From Rudanella paleaurantiibacter (GTDB lineage: Bacteria > Bacteroidota > Bacteroidia > Cytophagales > Spirosomataceae): 64,000 nt of DNA. This document shows, piece by piece, positions 25,001-33,750 of this stretch (positions within the stretch are counted from its first letter, which is position 1; each line of letters begins with the position of its first letter). The stretch is from contig NZ_WELI01000012.1 of assembly GCF_009184635.1 (NCBI RefSeq), forward strand, positions 1 to 64,000. Reading direction: 5' to 3'. A program made the translations under genes and the position numbers. Below the pieces are notes generated by a model that was not told where the DNA came from, did no database searches, and saw nothing but the letters and a program-made list of their open reading frames with translations.

Positions 25001-25134
25001 GTACCGGTATCGGGCTGGCTATTGTGCAGAAGGTAATCGAGAATCATCACGGTTACGTCAGAGCTAAAGGGGTTACGGGCGAGGGGGCCACGTTTCAGGT
25101 GTTGTTTCCGGTGCCGGTAGTGGGCCGCCCTTAA
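22081..25134 (+). CDS. Six-PAS cytoplasmic sensor histidine kinase
   Basis: 1017 residues without membrane helices. Six tandem PAS-type modules of about 125 residues fill residues 1-760. Each opens with a pattern like S-x-x-G-I-x-x-(Y/F)-E-A-I-R and then I-x-D-(F/L)-R. A short coiled coil leads to HisKA (acceptor His in YVASHDLQEPLRKIVGF) and HATPase (QNLIANALKFTK, DNGIGFD, GTGIGLAIVQKVIENHHG). This HisKA subtype occurs in phytochrome-like and hybrid kinases. No response regulator is adjacent, so the partner is unknown. The similarity between the modules suggests growth by internal duplication. Confidence 0.93.
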   Translation: MTPNLPARLLLTQFFDAISDAAVYLEAVRDGGHQLLDFRITAGNEKGGKLIAEGLFQAEWGSQLLGDEPVRQATFQALFRQHASLLQTGEVEEFDLLHPGLHQIVRVTRSRLGDGVLVLIKEVAQTGPGQSLSLTDLLSGILEASLNGIITYEAMTDEQGTITDFRFVRLNNAARQMLSLSENVVGKPMIEQIPGVKESGLFDKFVRVVETGQPIRFETPFPAGDRLFWYDMVVVKLGNGFVITFNDITEGKESALLNEQQRLQLDSIMNASLSGVAAFEAIREEGEIVDYTLVRYNSEAARVFGFTHDMCGQRLLPNVPGLVEAGLFAVYRRVTETGVSERLQVQLPVQGGWFDVGVAKFDDGFVTTFNDISQIQQANTEVARQKSLLQSVLDNSLNNVFVYEAIRDDAGGIIDLRLKMANAAAQRDVLNAYDTDPVGKTLLEFLPTSRTTGQFNVYAQVIETGQPVRTEHYYPDVQVWYETAVAKLDDGCVVTGINITQRKQAALEKDRQTTLLDGVLNASQDAILVFEAIREPDGAICDLRYTHVNSTAHGMFGSPAYSINQTTYLQRYPNARTNLFSQYCRVIETGEPFHQEVRHQTDQVDRWFDVTAVKLSDGVVVSVRDISSRKQAELRIEEAAAELQTVIDTSQTGIFLFSPVRNDADELIDFRFRIANRRLASYIGQEPDILIGGLGSEWFPGYQKNGLFDAYQRVYETGLQERFDFHYETDGIDAWFDIMATKAGDDVLVTFADYTPLKQLQQQLETLVGDLQRSNQNLEQFAYVASHDLQEPLRKIVGFGDIVQAQYADQLGENGADLIRRMQSAAARMQVLIKDVLTYSRLATKRETTEPVDLNLLVEGVLGDLERALDEKKATVHVDPLPTLHGDAAQLRQLFQNLIANALKFTKANGMPVVRITAHQVVGRDTDGLAPVADANRLYYLIEVSDNGIGFDTQHADRIFQVFQRLHSRSSYEGTGIGLAIVQKVIENHHGYVRAKGVTGEGATFQVLFPVPVVGRP

Positions 25135-25333
25135 CAGCCGTGCAAATTTGTGTTTTGTGTGCTGGTAGTTAATTATCTGGTTGTTAGTACTTTGCTGGCC
25201 TGAAAGGCTTGCGCGTTTAGGCCTCAAAACCGAACTTCTGCAACACCGATTTCGTTATTGAAGTAACCTATACAACAAGAGCCTTTTTCTTCGTTTTGTA
25301 GTTGGTTAATGACCCAGCAAAGTTGTTTATAAC

Positions 25334-25909
25334 ATGAAAATCAAAGCCATAATTGCCAGTCTGTTCGTAGCCGGAACGATGGTTGCCTGTGCACCCGCCG
25401 TTACCGTTCGTTACGATTATGACCCCAAAGTGAACGTTCGCCAGTTTGCTACCTACCGCATTGAGGCCGACCGGCAGCGTAACGCCGATCCCATTGTGGG
25501 CAGCAACCTCAACCAGCGTCGTATTGCCGACGCGCTCGACCAGTCGCTGAAGGGCCGCGGGTACAAACCCGTTGAAAGTGGAGAGGCCGATCTGGTGGTG
25601 CGGTTCTTTACCGACTCGCGCGACCGGCAGCAGATTCAGTCTAACAACACCATGAGTCCTTGGGGTTTTGGCTGGGGTGGTTGGGGCTACCCTAACCAGG
25701 TGTATTCGCGCCAGTATGAAGAAAACCGGGTTGTGGTCAATGTGTATGACGCCCGTACCAACGATATTATCTGGCAGGGCTGGGCAACCGGTCAGCTGAA
25801 TAACCGCCGGAAAGAGCGTGAGCGCGATGCCGCCTTCCGCGAAACGGTGACCAGCATCATGAAAAATTTCCCGGAGAGCGCCGGACAAGATTACGGAGCC
25901 CAACGATAA
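25334..25909 (+). CDS. DUF4136 lipoprotein
   Basis: 191 residues. The lipoprotein signal MKIKAIIASLFVAGTMVAC has its lipid Cys at residue 19. The DUF4136 body begins VRYDYDPKVNVRQFATYRI and contains ALDQSLKGRGYKPVESGEADLVVRF and the closing IIWQGWATGQL. A Gly/Trp-rich loop (WGFGWGGWGYPNQ) lies at about 112-124. Function unknown; a probable outer-membrane lipoprotein. It is monocistronic, with two hairpins downstream. The 199-bp gap before it holds no recognisable gene. Confidence 0.88.
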   Translation: MKIKAIIASLFVAGTMVACAPAVTVRYDYDPKVNVRQFATYRIEADRQRNADPIVGSNLNQRRIADALDQSLKGRGYKPVESGEADLVVRFFTDSRDRQQIQSNNTMSPWGFGWGGWGYPNQVYSRQYEENRVVVNVYDARTNDIIWQGWATGQLNNRRKERERDAAFRETVTSIMKNFPESAGQDYGAQR

Positions 25910-25997
25910 GTGGAAATACTTGAATACGTGGTCAGAAAAATCTGAACAATCATTCAAGTATTAATGGCTCTGTTTAGTTTGGAACACCAATTGTGAG

Positions 25998-26030
25998 AAT
26001 CCCTGGTTGATCCGAACCGGGGATTTTTTG
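25998..26030 (+). terminator. Terminator after the DUF4136 gene
   Basis: AATCCCTGG (25998-26006) pairs with CCGGGGATT (26017-26025, one G-U) and is followed by TTTTTT. A second, T-less hairpin (25915-25925 with 25952-25962) lies just before it. Confidence 0.8.
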
Positions 26031-26071
26031 TGCCTTGTGGTTTCATTATCTTGCATACTTATTAAGCCCAA

Positions 26072-26320
26072 ATGGCATCAGGTAATCGTGGAGTTGTATG
26101 GTCGTTACTAATGGCAATTATCGTCCTTTTGCTGGGATTGATGGGGCTGTTGTACGTGTCCTATAACCGCGATCAGCAGTATCAGGGCGAAATTCAGGAC
26201 CTTAGGCAGAAGTTAGCCGATAAGGATAATCAATTGCAGATCCTGCGAAGTCAGATCCGGCAAATGCCCAGCCCACCTGATACCAGTTGGGAAACCCGCC
26301 CCGACACGGCCTTGCGGTAG
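26072..26320 (+). CDS. Small membrane protein with coiled-coil tail
   Basis: 82 residues. One hydrophobic helix at about 9-30 (VVWSLLMAIIVLLLGLMGLLYV) is followed by a coiled coil (about 36-62, QGEIQDLRQKLADKDNQLQILRS) and a Pro-rich tail. TATCTTGC at 26047-26054 may be its -7 element. No family recognised. The topology recalls FtsB/FtsL-like or envelope-spacer proteins, but nothing more specific supports that. Confidence 0.65.
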   Translation: MASGNRGVVWSLLMAIIVLLLGLMGLLYVSYNRDQQYQGEIQDLRQKLADKDNQLQILRSQIRQMPSPPDTSWETRPDTALR

Positions 26321-26466
26321 CTGGTATTCTTTTTGTCACGGCCAGAGCTCCACCCGAGAAAGAGAGCAGGGGTTTCGCAAAAATCAGGCCATTTCACAAC
26401 ACTTCATTTCCTGGAAAATACATTGAAGTAGCCAAAAAGCCATTTTATGTAGTTTAATCAGGTCGT

Positions 26467-27798
26467 TCAGAACCGTTCGATCCAGCCTGTAAGGCCCCCG
26501 CTGAGCCTGACAAGCTGATGAGTGTCGGTTAGTCCGAGTACGTCAACTACGGTATTGTTGGCCAGCTCCACAATGACAGCGCCCTGCGGATGCGCCCGGT
26601 CGAGGAGGGGAGCGGGGCGGGGTAGGGTGAGTCGGCGCAACGGTTTAGCCGCCCGCTCAATTGTGCTGTTGGCTACGTACCCCACCCGGTTGTCGGGCAG
26701 TTCGACCCGGAGCCATTCGGTGGTGCCGCCGAGCAGAGTCAGCAGGGCCGAGCGGGTGAGTTCTTCGACCACCGCTGCGTCGGGTTTGGGGCTGGTACGG
26801 ACCAGCGCACGCGTGACACCCACCCGTACAGAGTCGCCCAGACGGTCGGGGTTGAGCAAGGCTTGCCGGGCTGCGCCGGTGCCCCGCCGGATATACGGGA
26901 GCGGGTCCACGGCTCCTTCGCCAAACGTATAAATACCGAAGTGCAGGTGCGGAGCCGTGGTGCGGGCGTTGCCGGTATTCCCCACAAACCCGACGGTATC
27001 GCCCACTGACACACGTTGCCCGTCGGTCACGTTGGGACGGTCGAGGTGGGCATAGTACAGATTCTGATTGCGGGCATCGTCGGACAGGAATACGATGTTT
27101 CCCCCCAGCTGGTTGACCCCTACCCGCGTGATAAGCCCATCAGACCCGGCCAAAACGGGGGTACCTCTGGGGGCGAAAATATCCACTCCCTCGTGCCGCC
27201 GTCGGCCACCGTCGCGCGGTACGCCAAAATAGCTGCTGATCTGTCGGCTGTCGCGGCCCTGCACCGGAAAACTGAGCACTGGCTCGCGCGTGACCGAAAT
27301 CGTGTATCGCCCCGACCGGAGTAGTTCGGGCTGGATTCGAATCAGGTGCGGGCGAGTACGGCGGGGCTCCCACGTCAGCACGTTAGTGTCGGCCTTGGCT
27401 GATACCGCCCGGTCGGGTCGTTTCTGCTCGTCGAGGCTAAATACGTCGATAAACACCTGCGTATCGGGCTGTCCCTGCACCTCAACCCGAATAATAAGCC
27501 GATCTCCGCGCTGGGCATTGATCTGATACCCTACGGCAAACGGACGATTGGCCGAGAAATAGCCGCTTTCGCGGTAGGGCACCGATATTCGGAGTGAATC
27601 ACGCAGGGCACGTTCGCCCACGGCTACCCAATCGCGGCCGAGGGCAGTCCGGTTGAGCCGGGCTTCGGTGAGCGAACGAGCGTACTGATCGTGGGGTGAG
27701 GTCGATTTGAAAATACCACCGGCGGGCCCCGACGAGGTACAGGCCTCGGCCAGCGCCAGGAAGCTCAGAAGCGGCAGAATTTGAGAAAAGCGTTTCAT
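26467..27798 (-). CDS. M23 (LytM) metallopeptidase lipoprotein with SH3 repeats
   Basis: About 443 residues from MKRFSQILPLLSFLALAEAC (lipoprotein signal; an ATG four codons upstream also exists). A beta-rich N-terminal region covers 30-180. The LytM domain (about 190-310) keeps the zinc ligands in RRRHEGVDIFAPRGTPV and APHLHFGIY, so it should be an active glycyl or D-Ala endopeptidase on peptidoglycan. Two SH3b-like repeats follow (about 335-440, VRTSPKPDAAVVEELTRS and VIVELANNTVVDVLGLT). It lies in the outer membrane or periplasm and probably trims the cell wall. Confidence 0.92.
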   Translation of the reverse strand: MKRFSQILPLLSFLALAEACTSSGPAGGIFKSTSPHDQYARSLTEARLNRTALGRDWVAVGERALRDSLRISVPYRESGYFSANRPFAVGYQINAQRGDRLIIRVEVQGQPDTQVFIDVFSLDEQKRPDRAVSAKADTNVLTWEPRRTRPHLIRIQPELLRSGRYTISVTREPVLSFPVQGRDSRQISSYFGVPRDGGRRRHEGVDIFAPRGTPVLAGSDGLITRVGVNQLGGNIVFLSDDARNQNLYYAHLDRPNVTDGQRVSVGDTVGFVGNTGNARTTAPHLHFGIYTFGEGAVDPLPYIRRGTGAARQALLNPDRLGDSVRVGVTRALVRTSPKPDAAVVEELTRSALLTLLGGTTEWLRVELPDNRVGYVANSTIERAAKPLRRLTLPRPAPLLDRAHPQGAVIVELANNTVVDVLGLTDTHQLVRLSGGLTGWIERF

Positions 27799-27962
27799 AC
27801 GTTGTGACACAATTCGGGTAGCTGCAAACTACCTGATAGGGGGTGTTACCCTCAAAACACCGGGACGGGTAAATGGTTGGCCACTCCGTTACTGGCAGGC
27901 GGGTTAATCGAACAAACGGCCTTCGGGCCTGTTATCGAGCTACATAAACGCACTCAACAACT

Positions 27963-28478
27963 ATGGAAAGCAAGGCAAAAGTATTGGGACACCCCATCCA
28001 TCCGATTCTGATCGTTTTTCCGCTGGGGCTACTGGCGGCCTCGGTAATTTTTGATATTGTGTACCTGCTCACCGACACGGCTTCGTTTGCGCTGGTGTCG
28101 TTCTGGACGTTGGTGGGCGGCTTGCTTGGCGGCCTGGTGGCGGCTGTACCGGGCTGGATCGATTGGTCAGCTATTCCGGCGGGTACCCGTGCCAAGCGGG
28201 TAGGGCTGGCCCACGGTCTGGGCAATGTGGTAGTGCTGCTGCTGTTTGCAGGCAGTTGGCTGTTCCGGCGCGATGACCCCGGTTATTTGCCTTCAATGCT
28301 GGCCTTGGGCCTGTCGTTTGTGGCCTTTGCTATTGCGGGCGTTACGGGCTGGCTTGGGGGTGAATTGGTCGACCGGCTGGGCGTTGGTGTAGACGACGGT
28401 GCTAATCTGAACGCGCCCAACTCGCTCTCTGACCGCCGGGCTTCGAGTGCGCACCCTGTAGCGAATGCGGTACGGTGA
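27963..28478 (+). CDS. DUF2231 membrane protein
   Basis: 171 residues with four membrane helices. The DUF2231 signature GHPIHPILIVFPLGLL is at residues 9-24, and the paired GxxxD/GWIDW and AHGLGN histidine helices follow. DUF2231 proteins are predicted heme-binding or redox membrane proteins of unknown role. The C-terminus after about residue 135 is hydrophilic. It converges on lysS and is separated from it by an octamer palindrome. Confidence 0.9.
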   Translation: MESKAKVLGHPIHPILIVFPLGLLAASVIFDIVYLLTDTASFALVSFWTLVGGLLGGLVAAVPGWIDWSAIPAGTRAKRVGLAHGLGNVVVLLLFAGSWLFRRDDPGYLPSMLALGLSFVAFAIAGVTGWLGGELVDRLGVGVDDGANLNAPNSLSDRRASSAHPVANAVR

Positions 28479-28480
28479 TA

Positions 28481-28579
28481 TTGAGTGAATGAGTGATTGA
28501 GCGAATGAGTGATTGAATTTTTCTATCGTAAACAATCACTCATTCGCTCATTCAGTCATTCACTCAATCACTCAATTTG
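28481..28579. repeat. Octamer-built palindrome between converging genes
   Basis: Arms 28481-28515 and 28533-28567 are complementary at 33 of 35 positions. Each arm is made of octamers such as ATTGAGTG/GAATGAGT. The right side continues with more CACTCAAT units and supplies the stop codon of lysS. It probably serves as a bidirectional terminator. The words match those at 1625-1776. Confidence 0.8.
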
Positions 28580-30362
28580 TTTCTACCCACGTCTTTACCT
28601 CTTCGGCTTTGGGCATTGGCACGTCGGTCATTTTGAGCTTTTTGCGGGCACCACCCAGGTCGTTGAAGAGCTTGTTGGGGTTGGCCGCTTTCAGTTGGGC
28701 TACGGTCAGGAAACCGAGCTGCTGAATGGCAGGCACCCATTCGGCAGGTACGCCAGCCGCGATGAAGTCGGCTTCGGTCGATACCTCAGCTTTCTTTTCG
28801 GGGCGCATCTGCGGGAAGAACAGAACCTCCTGAATACTCGGCTGATTGGTCATAATCATCGTGAGCCGGTCGATACCCAGCCCGACGCCCGCGGTGGGGG
28901 GCATCCCGTATTCGAGGGCACGCAGGAAGTCCTCGTCCATCGCCATCGCTTCGTCGTCGCCCCGTTTGGCCAGTTCGAGTTGCTCTTCAAAACGGGCGCG
29001 CTGATCGAGCGGGTCGTTCAACTCGGAATAGGCATTGGCAATCTCTTTGCCGTTGCAAATAGCCTCGAAACGCTCCACCAGACCCGGTTTGCTCCGGTGC
29101 TTCTTGGTGAGGGGCGACATCTCGACGGGGTAATCCGTGATGAAGGTCGGCTGGATGAGGTTTGGTTCGCAGGCTTCCCCAAAAATCTCGTCGATCAGCT
29201 TCGACTTACCCATCGACGAATCTGTTTTGATGCCCCGGCTCTCGGCTACCTGCCGCAGGGCGTCTTCGTCCATCTCCGACACATCCACGCCCGTAAACTC
29301 GTTAATGGCCTCGAACATGGTCAGGCGTTTCCAGGGGCGCTTAAAGTCGATTACGTTCGGGCCAACAGGGACTTTGGTGGTACCGGTCACGTCGATAGCC
29401 ACTTTTTCCACCATCTCTTCGATGGTGTCCATCATCCAATTGTAGTCTTTGTAGGCCACATAAAACTCCACCTGCGTGAACTCGGGATTGTGTGTCCGGT
29501 CCATGCCTTCGTTGCGGAAGTCTTTGGCAAACTCAAACACACCGTCGTAACCGCCCACGATTAACCGCTTCAGGTACAGCTCGTTGGCAATGCGCAGATA
29601 GAGCGTCATGTCCAGCGTGTTGTGGTGAGTAATGAACGGCCGGGCGGCAGCTCCCCCGTGAATAGGCTGCAAAATAGGCGTTTCCACTTCCAGATAGCCT
29701 TTGTCGGTCAGGTACTGCCGGATGGAGTTGACCAGTTTGCTCCGCTTGATGAAGGTGTCGCGTACTTGCGGATTCACGATCAGGTCCACGTACCGCTGCC
29801 GGTAGCGTAGTTCGGGATCGGTGAAGGCATCGTACGTTTCTTTCTCGCCGGTTTTTTCGTTCACTACCTCTTTCACTACGGGCAAAGGCCGCAGCGATTT
29901 GGTCAGCAACTTAAACTGCTTCACATACACCGACAGCTCGCCCGTTTGGGTCGTAAACACGTGCCCCTCGATGCCGATAATGTCGCCAATGTCGAGCAGC
30001 TTTTTGAAGACCGTGTTGTACAGCGTTTTATCGTCGCCGGGGCAGAGGTCATCGCGCCGGAAGTACAGCTGAAGCCGACCGGCCGAGTCCTGCATTTCGG
30101 CGAAGGACGCGTTGCCCATAATTCGGAAGCCCATCAACCGACCGGCCAAACGGATTTGCCCGTAGGTAGCGTCGTCCGAAAAATCGAGGTGCGATTCGTA
30201 GCCGCCCTGGGTTTCGGCACCGGTGCGGTTGGCGAAGGCGTCGCGGAGTTGCTGCGTTGTGTGTGTAACGTCGAAGAGTTCGGCGGGGTAGGGGTCAATG
30301 CCCATCCGCATCAGTTCTTCGCGCTTATTTCGGCGGAGGATTTCTTGTTCGCTTAAAATCAT
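28572..30362 (-). CDS. lysS: Lysyl-tRNA synthetase, class II
   Basis: 596 residues. The anticodon-binding OB domain covers about 55-170. Class II motifs are present: motif 2 in [20 protein letters not shown] and motif 3 in [28 protein letters not shown]. It charges tRNA-Lys. A C-terminal extension of about 75 residues after the normal end ([21 protein letters not shown]..., helix-hairpin-helix-like) is usual for Bacteroidota LysS. The stop codon TGA is contributed by the octamer repeat. The promoter at 30410-30417 lies at the edge of a 40-bp repeat. Confidence 0.97.
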   Translation of the reverse strand: MILSEQEILRRNKREELMRMGIDPYPAELFDVTHTTQQLRDAFANRTGAETQGGYESHLDFSDDATYGQIRLAGRLMGFRIMGNASFAEMQDSAGRLQLYFRRDDLCPGDDKTLYNTVFKKLLDIGDIIGIEGHVFTTQTGELSVYVKQFKLLTKSLRPLPVVKEVVNEKTGEKETYDAFTDPELRYRQRYVDLIVNPQVRDTFIKRSKLVNSIRQYLTDKGYLEVETPILQPIHGGAAARPFITHHNTLDMTLYLRIANELYLKRLIVGGYDGVFEFAKDFRNEGMDRTHNPEFTQVEFYVAYKDYNWMMDTIEEMVEKVAIDVTGTTKVPVGPNVIDFKRPWKRLTMFEAINEFTGVDVSEMDEDALRQVAESRGIKTDSSMGKSKLIDEIFGEACEPNLIQPTFITDYPVEMSPLTKKHRSKPGLVERFEAICNGKEIANAYSELNDPLDQRARFEEQLELAKRGDDEAMAMDEDFLRALEYGMPPTAGVGLGIDRLTMIMTNQPSIQEVLFFPQMRPEKKAEVSTEADFIAAGVPAEWVPAIQQLGFLTVAQLKAANPNKLFNDLGGARKKLKMTDVPMPKAEEVKTWVETN

Positions 30363-30409
30363 GAACCATGATTTACAGGATTTTCCTGATGTCCCTGTAA
30401 ATGAAGTTG

Positions 30410-30417
30410 CAAAATTA
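30410..30417 (-). promoter_or_regulatory. lysS -7 promoter element and leader hairpin
   Basis: The minus strand reads TAATTTTG, an exact TAnnTTTG match, giving a start near 30403 and a 41-base leader. The leader could fold (30372-30379 with 30394-30401, 8 bp). The box straddles the boundary of the 40-bp repeat: the last bases of the box are unique to the lysS side. Confidence 0.55.
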
Positions 30418-30451
30418 ATGGATTATGGGAAAGGACGCGTGAAATAGAAAA
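30412..30451. repeat. 40-bp direct repeat, copy 1 (lysS side)
   Basis: Identical over 40 bases to 31550-31589. The bases on both sides differ, so the repeat ends are sharp. The two copies bracket the DUF1016 gene. This copy forms the upstream part of the lysS promoter region. Confidence 0.95.
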
Positions 30452-30464
30452 TAGGGTTGCCGTG

Positions 30465-31508
30465 TTACTCTCCTTTTTTTCGGGTGGCAACACTGGTTGA
30501 TTGAAGCTCACGCTCCAACTCTTCAATGGTTGGCAACGTGCCTTTCAGGTTCTTCGGGATGCTTTCGGTCAGTTGATAGGCCGAAATGCCAATCGGTTTA
30601 TTGATGTCTTTCAACGCGTACTCGGCGATTACCCGGTCTTTATCCTGACAAATTAACAGGCCAATGCTGGGCTGATCGGCTTCGGTTTTGAGTTGAGCGT
30701 CCACCACCGACAGATAGAAGTTAAGCTTTCCGGCATATTCCGGCTGGAACTTGCCGCGTTTCAATTCGATGACAACGTAGCAGCGCAATTTCAGATGGTA
30801 AAAGAGAAGGTCGAGGTAAAAATCCTGATCGCCCACTTCCAGATGGTATTGCTTGCCAACATAGGCAAACCCCGCTCCAAGTTCCAGTAGAAACCGGGTG
30901 ATGTGGCCCGTGAGGGCATCTTCCAGCTCCCGCTCCTGAAAGTCTTCTCGCAAGGTCAGAAAATCGAATATGTACGGGTCTTTAATCAACTGCTGGGCTA
31001 AATCTGACTGCGGGGCTGGCAACCGATGCTCGAAATTGGTAATTGCCTTGCCCTGCCGCTCGTGCAGGCCCGACTTGATTTGCAAGCTTAGTACATCCCG
31101 TGACCAGCCGTGTTCGGAGGCTTTTGCCATGTAGAACAGGCGTGTTTCTGGCTGTTTTATCTTCTCCAGAAGGATTAAGTGATGCGACCACGGCAATTGG
31201 GCAACGGGCCGTTGCCCAATTGTGAAATCAGGATAGGCAGCCGCAAACTGACGCATGTATTTAATGTTGCGGTGGGATAATCCCTGCATTTCTGGGAATT
31301 CACGCTGCAAGTCAGTAGCGATTTGAGCAGTAACTCTGTCGCCCCATTTCGCCTTGTCCTGACGAGTTAGAATTGCGTTGCCAATATGCCAGTAAAGCCG
31401 CAATAGTTCGGCGTTGGCAGCCACTGTGGCTCGTAAGCGGGCCTGCCGTATTTCGGTCTTCAGTTCGTCCAGAAGCTGAATATAATTGTCGGGTAAAGTC
31501 TGTTCCAT
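30465..31508 (-). CDS. DUF1016/YhcG-type PD-(D/E)XK nuclease
   Basis: About 347 residues from the ATG at 31508 (MEQTLPDNYIQLLDELK). The N-terminal helical YhcG domain has the LYWHIGNAILTRQ and GLSHRNIKYMRQFA motifs. The C-terminal nuclease domain has GxxFxYVGKQYHLEVGDQDFYLDLLFYHLKLRCYVVIELKRGKFQPEYAGKL-type residues. The catalytic Asp (QDFYLDLLFY) and E-L-K (VIELKRG) are intact. Family members are often accessory and found near restriction or defence genes. Here it is alone and sits exactly between two 40-bp direct repeats, which suggests recent acquisition. Confidence 0.93.
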   Translation of the reverse strand: MEQTLPDNYIQLLDELKTEIRQARLRATVAANAELLRLYWHIGNAILTRQDKAKWGDRVTAQIATDLQREFPEMQGLSHRNIKYMRQFAAAYPDFTIGQRPVAQLPWSHHLILLEKIKQPETRLFYMAKASEHGWSRDVLSLQIKSGLHERQGKAITNFEHRLPAPQSDLAQQLIKDPYIFDFLTLREDFQERELEDALTGHITRFLLELGAGFAYVGKQYHLEVGDQDFYLDLLFYHLKLRCYVVIELKRGKFQPEYAGKLNFYLSVVDAQLKTEADQPSIGLLICQDKDRVIAEYALKDINKPIGISAYQLTESIPKNLKGTLPTIEELERELQSTSVATRKKGE

Positions 31509-31549
31509 GACGTGACAAGTTAGGAAGTCGGACGGGTATTGAGGAGGGG

Positions 31550-31589
31550 AAATTAATGGATTATGGGAAAGGACGCGTGAAATAGAAAA
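31550..31589. repeat. 40-bp direct repeat, copy 2 (upstream of DUF1016 gene)
   Basis: The second identical copy, 42 bp upstream of the DUF1016 start. The segment from the end of copy 1 to the end of copy 2 is 1138 bp. Recombination between the copies would remove the nuclease gene cleanly and leave the lysS upstream region intact. Confidence 0.95.
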
Positions 31590-31633
31590 ACGGGGTACAC
31601 AAATCCGAAAACGACCTCTTATCCTAAAACCCG

Positions 31634-31663
31634 TTTGTGGCAAATAGGTGGCTGGTTTCTTTG
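31634..31663 (+). promoter_or_regulatory. Promoter of the coiled-coil protein gene
   Basis: TTTG at 31634-31637, an 18-bp spacer, then TTTCTTTG at 31656-31663. This is one base off TAnnTTTG. The start would fall near 31670, 15 bases before the ATG. Confidence 0.55.
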
Positions 31664-31684
31664 AGGTCTAACCAATGCAACACC

Positions 31685-32632
31685 ATGATCTGGACCGACA
31701 GCCACCAAGCTGCCTTACTCGCTCTGATTCAGCAACGTAACGAGCGCGATGTACTGCAAAAGCAGCTTCAGCTTCTGCAAACAGACCTCCAGCAGCGCCA
31801 GGCGCAGCAAAGTACGCTGTACGAAACACTGTTGAAAGAAGAGGGCGATGTAGATCGGCTTCAGCGGTTCAGCTGGGCCAAACTCTACTACGATCTGCTC
31901 AACCGCCGGGAGGCTCAACTGACCAAAGAACAGGCCGAAGCCGAAGCGGCCCTGAGTCAGTATGAATCGGTGTGTGAATACGTGACAGATCTGAAAGGCT
32001 GCATAAATGAGTTGACCCAAAAACTGGAACCGTTTGCGCACCTGGAAACGGGTTACGACAAGCTAATCGAGCAAAAAACAGGTTTCCTACTCGTTCAGCA
32101 AGGGGCTGTCTATGAGCAGTACAAAGGGCATTTGTTGGCACTTGAGCAGGCCGATAAGCACGTGCAGGAGATGCGGGAAGCTCATTCGGCCGGCTTGAAA
32201 GCGCTGGAAGAGGTACTGCAACTGCGTAAGTTGCTCGACGAAGCCCTGAGTTGGGGGAATTGGGACATGTGGGCCGGTTCGGTTATGTCGTCGATGGTGA
32301 AACACCAGAAACTCGACGCCGTTCGGCAGCAATCGCGTTGGGTGAATCTGGCACTACAACGGTTTCAGGCCGAGTACGCCGATGTGCATCGGACTATGGA
32401 GGCCGACTGGCAATTTGATGATAACCTGACTCGGTTTGTGGATATTTTCTTCGATAACTTCCTGACCGACTGGTCGGTGCAACGGCGTATTGAGCAGGCC
32501 AATCAGGACGCCCGGACGCTGGAACAACGGCTGGTGGTTGTGATTAAACAAATCAAAGCAGATGTCGAACAGGCGGTAGTTGAGGCACAGGAGCGCAACT
32601 CGGAGCTACGCCAATTTCTGGAGCAGGTGTAG
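31685..32632 (+). CDS. Long coiled-coil protein of unknown function
   Basis: 315 residues from the ATG at 31685 (MIWTDSHQAALLALIQQ), which fits the promoter just upstream. It is almost wholly helical. Gln/Glu/Leu-rich coiled coils span about 10-110 (ERDVLQKQLQLLQTDLQQRQ) and 270-315. Between them is an ordered segment with WGNWDMWAGSVMSSMVKHQKLD and FVDIFFDNFLTDWSVQ. No signal or membrane helix. The middle segment is conserved-looking in Bacteroidota hypothetical proteins, but I cannot name a family. It is divergent from the nuclease gene. Confidence 0.75.
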   Translation: MIWTDSHQAALLALIQQRNERDVLQKQLQLLQTDLQQRQAQQSTLYETLLKEEGDVDRLQRFSWAKLYYDLLNRREAQLTKEQAEAEAALSQYESVCEYVTDLKGCINELTQKLEPFAHLETGYDKLIEQKTGFLLVQQGAVYEQYKGHLLALEQADKHVQEMREAHSAGLKALEEVLQLRKLLDEALSWGNWDMWAGSVMSSMVKHQKLDAVRQQSRWVNLALQRFQAEYADVHRTMEADWQFDDNLTRFVDIFFDNFLTDWSVQRRIEQANQDARTLEQRLVVVIKQIKADVEQAVVEAQERNSELRQFLEQV

Positions 32633-32684
32633 AAAATATATCTATTGGCTGATATGGTTACTGCTTTTTCTGATTCTTATGATC

Positions 32685-32720
32685 AACCACTGCCAGGGTC
32701 TTCGACCACTGGCAGTGGTT
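32685..32720. repeat. Dispersed 19-bp palindromic unit
   Basis: AACCACTGCCAG (32685-32696) pairs perfectly with CTGGCAGTGGTT (32709-32720). The same 19-bp unit recurs as an expanded array at 51329-51455. It lies about 50 bp after the coiled-coil gene and may terminate it. Confidence 0.8.
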
Positions 32721-32874
32721 AAAATTATAATCCAATCCAAGAACATTAATCACTCAATAGAAATATAGGCTAATAACCGCTTGCCCTTTGCCCCGGCCGC
32801 CCATCCGAAACCCGCCCGATGGTTTTTGTTTGTGTTATACTATTGTGCTATCAAAATGCTATCAATTCTAAACC

Positions 32875-33750
32875 ATGAACGAAAAAAGTCTATCCTCCAT
32901 TTCAGGCTATGTCCTGCTGGCCGTTGGCCTGTTGTTACTGGTTCTGCCTGTCTTTATTTTTGTCTCGGGCGTCCAGTCGAGTAGTCCGGTGCTGTTTATT
33001 ACGCTGGCGGTTTTGGTATTTCTGACAGGCATTATTCTGCTGACAGGCCTATCGGTTATCAACCCCAACGAGGCCGTAGTGACCACTTTCTTTGGCGATT
33101 ATACCGGAACCATGCGGCAGAATGGTCTGCGATGGGTGAACCCCTTTTATTCGAAGAAGAAAATCAGCCTCCGCGCCCGCAACCTGAACGGGCAAACCCT
33201 GAAGGTGAACGACAAAATGGGTAATCCCATCGATATTGCCGCCGTGGTGGTGTGGCAGGTGACCGATACCGCCAAAGCGCTGTTTGAGGTAGACGATTAC
33301 ACCCTGTTTGTACAGATTCAGTCGGAAGCGGCCGTGCGGCACTTAGCCAACTCACACGCTTACGACAATACCGAAGACGAAAGCGCCGAAATCACCCTGC
33401 GCGACAATTCGGGCCGCATCAACGACGTGCTGGAGGCCGAGCTGAACGAGCGGCTGTCGCGGGCGGGTGTCACCATCATCGAGGCCCGGATCAGTCACCT
33501 GGCCTATGCCCCCGAAATTGCGGGGGCCATGCTACAGCGTCAGCAGGCGTCGGCCGTGGTAGCTGCCCGGAAACAGATTGTGGACGGAGCCGTGGGTATG
33601 GTCGAGATGGCGTTGGAACGACTGGCCCAGAAAAACGTGGTGCATCTGGACGAGGAGCGCAAAGCCGCCATGGTCAGCAACCTGCTCGTGGTGCTTTGTG
33701 GAGAGAAAAACGTGAGCCCGGTGGTCAACGCCGGAACGCTTTACAATTAA
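32875..33750 (+). CDS. SPFH (stomatin/slipin-like) membrane protein
   Basis: 291 residues. Two adjacent hydrophobic helices (about 12-35 and 39-60) are followed by an SPFH/Band 7 domain. Its features are [53 protein letters not shown] and [43 protein letters not shown] proteins build ring-like membrane scaffolds. The ribbon-helix-helix gene follows after a palindrome, an arrangement common in Bacteroidota. The partner and role are unknown. Confidence 0.92.
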   Translation: MNEKSLSSISGYVLLAVGLLLLVLPVFIFVSGVQSSSPVLFITLAVLVFLTGIILLTGLSVINPNEAVVTTFFGDYTGTMRQNGLRWVNPFYSKKKISLRARNLNGQTLKVNDKMGNPIDIAAVVVWQVTDTAKALFEVDDYTLFVQIQSEAAVRHLANSHAYDNTEDESAEITLRDNSGRINDVLEAELNERLSRAGVTIIEARISHLAYAPEIAGAMLQRQQASAVVAARKQIVDGAVGMVEMALERLAQKNVVHLDEERKAAMVSNLLVVLCGEKNVSPVVNAGTLYN

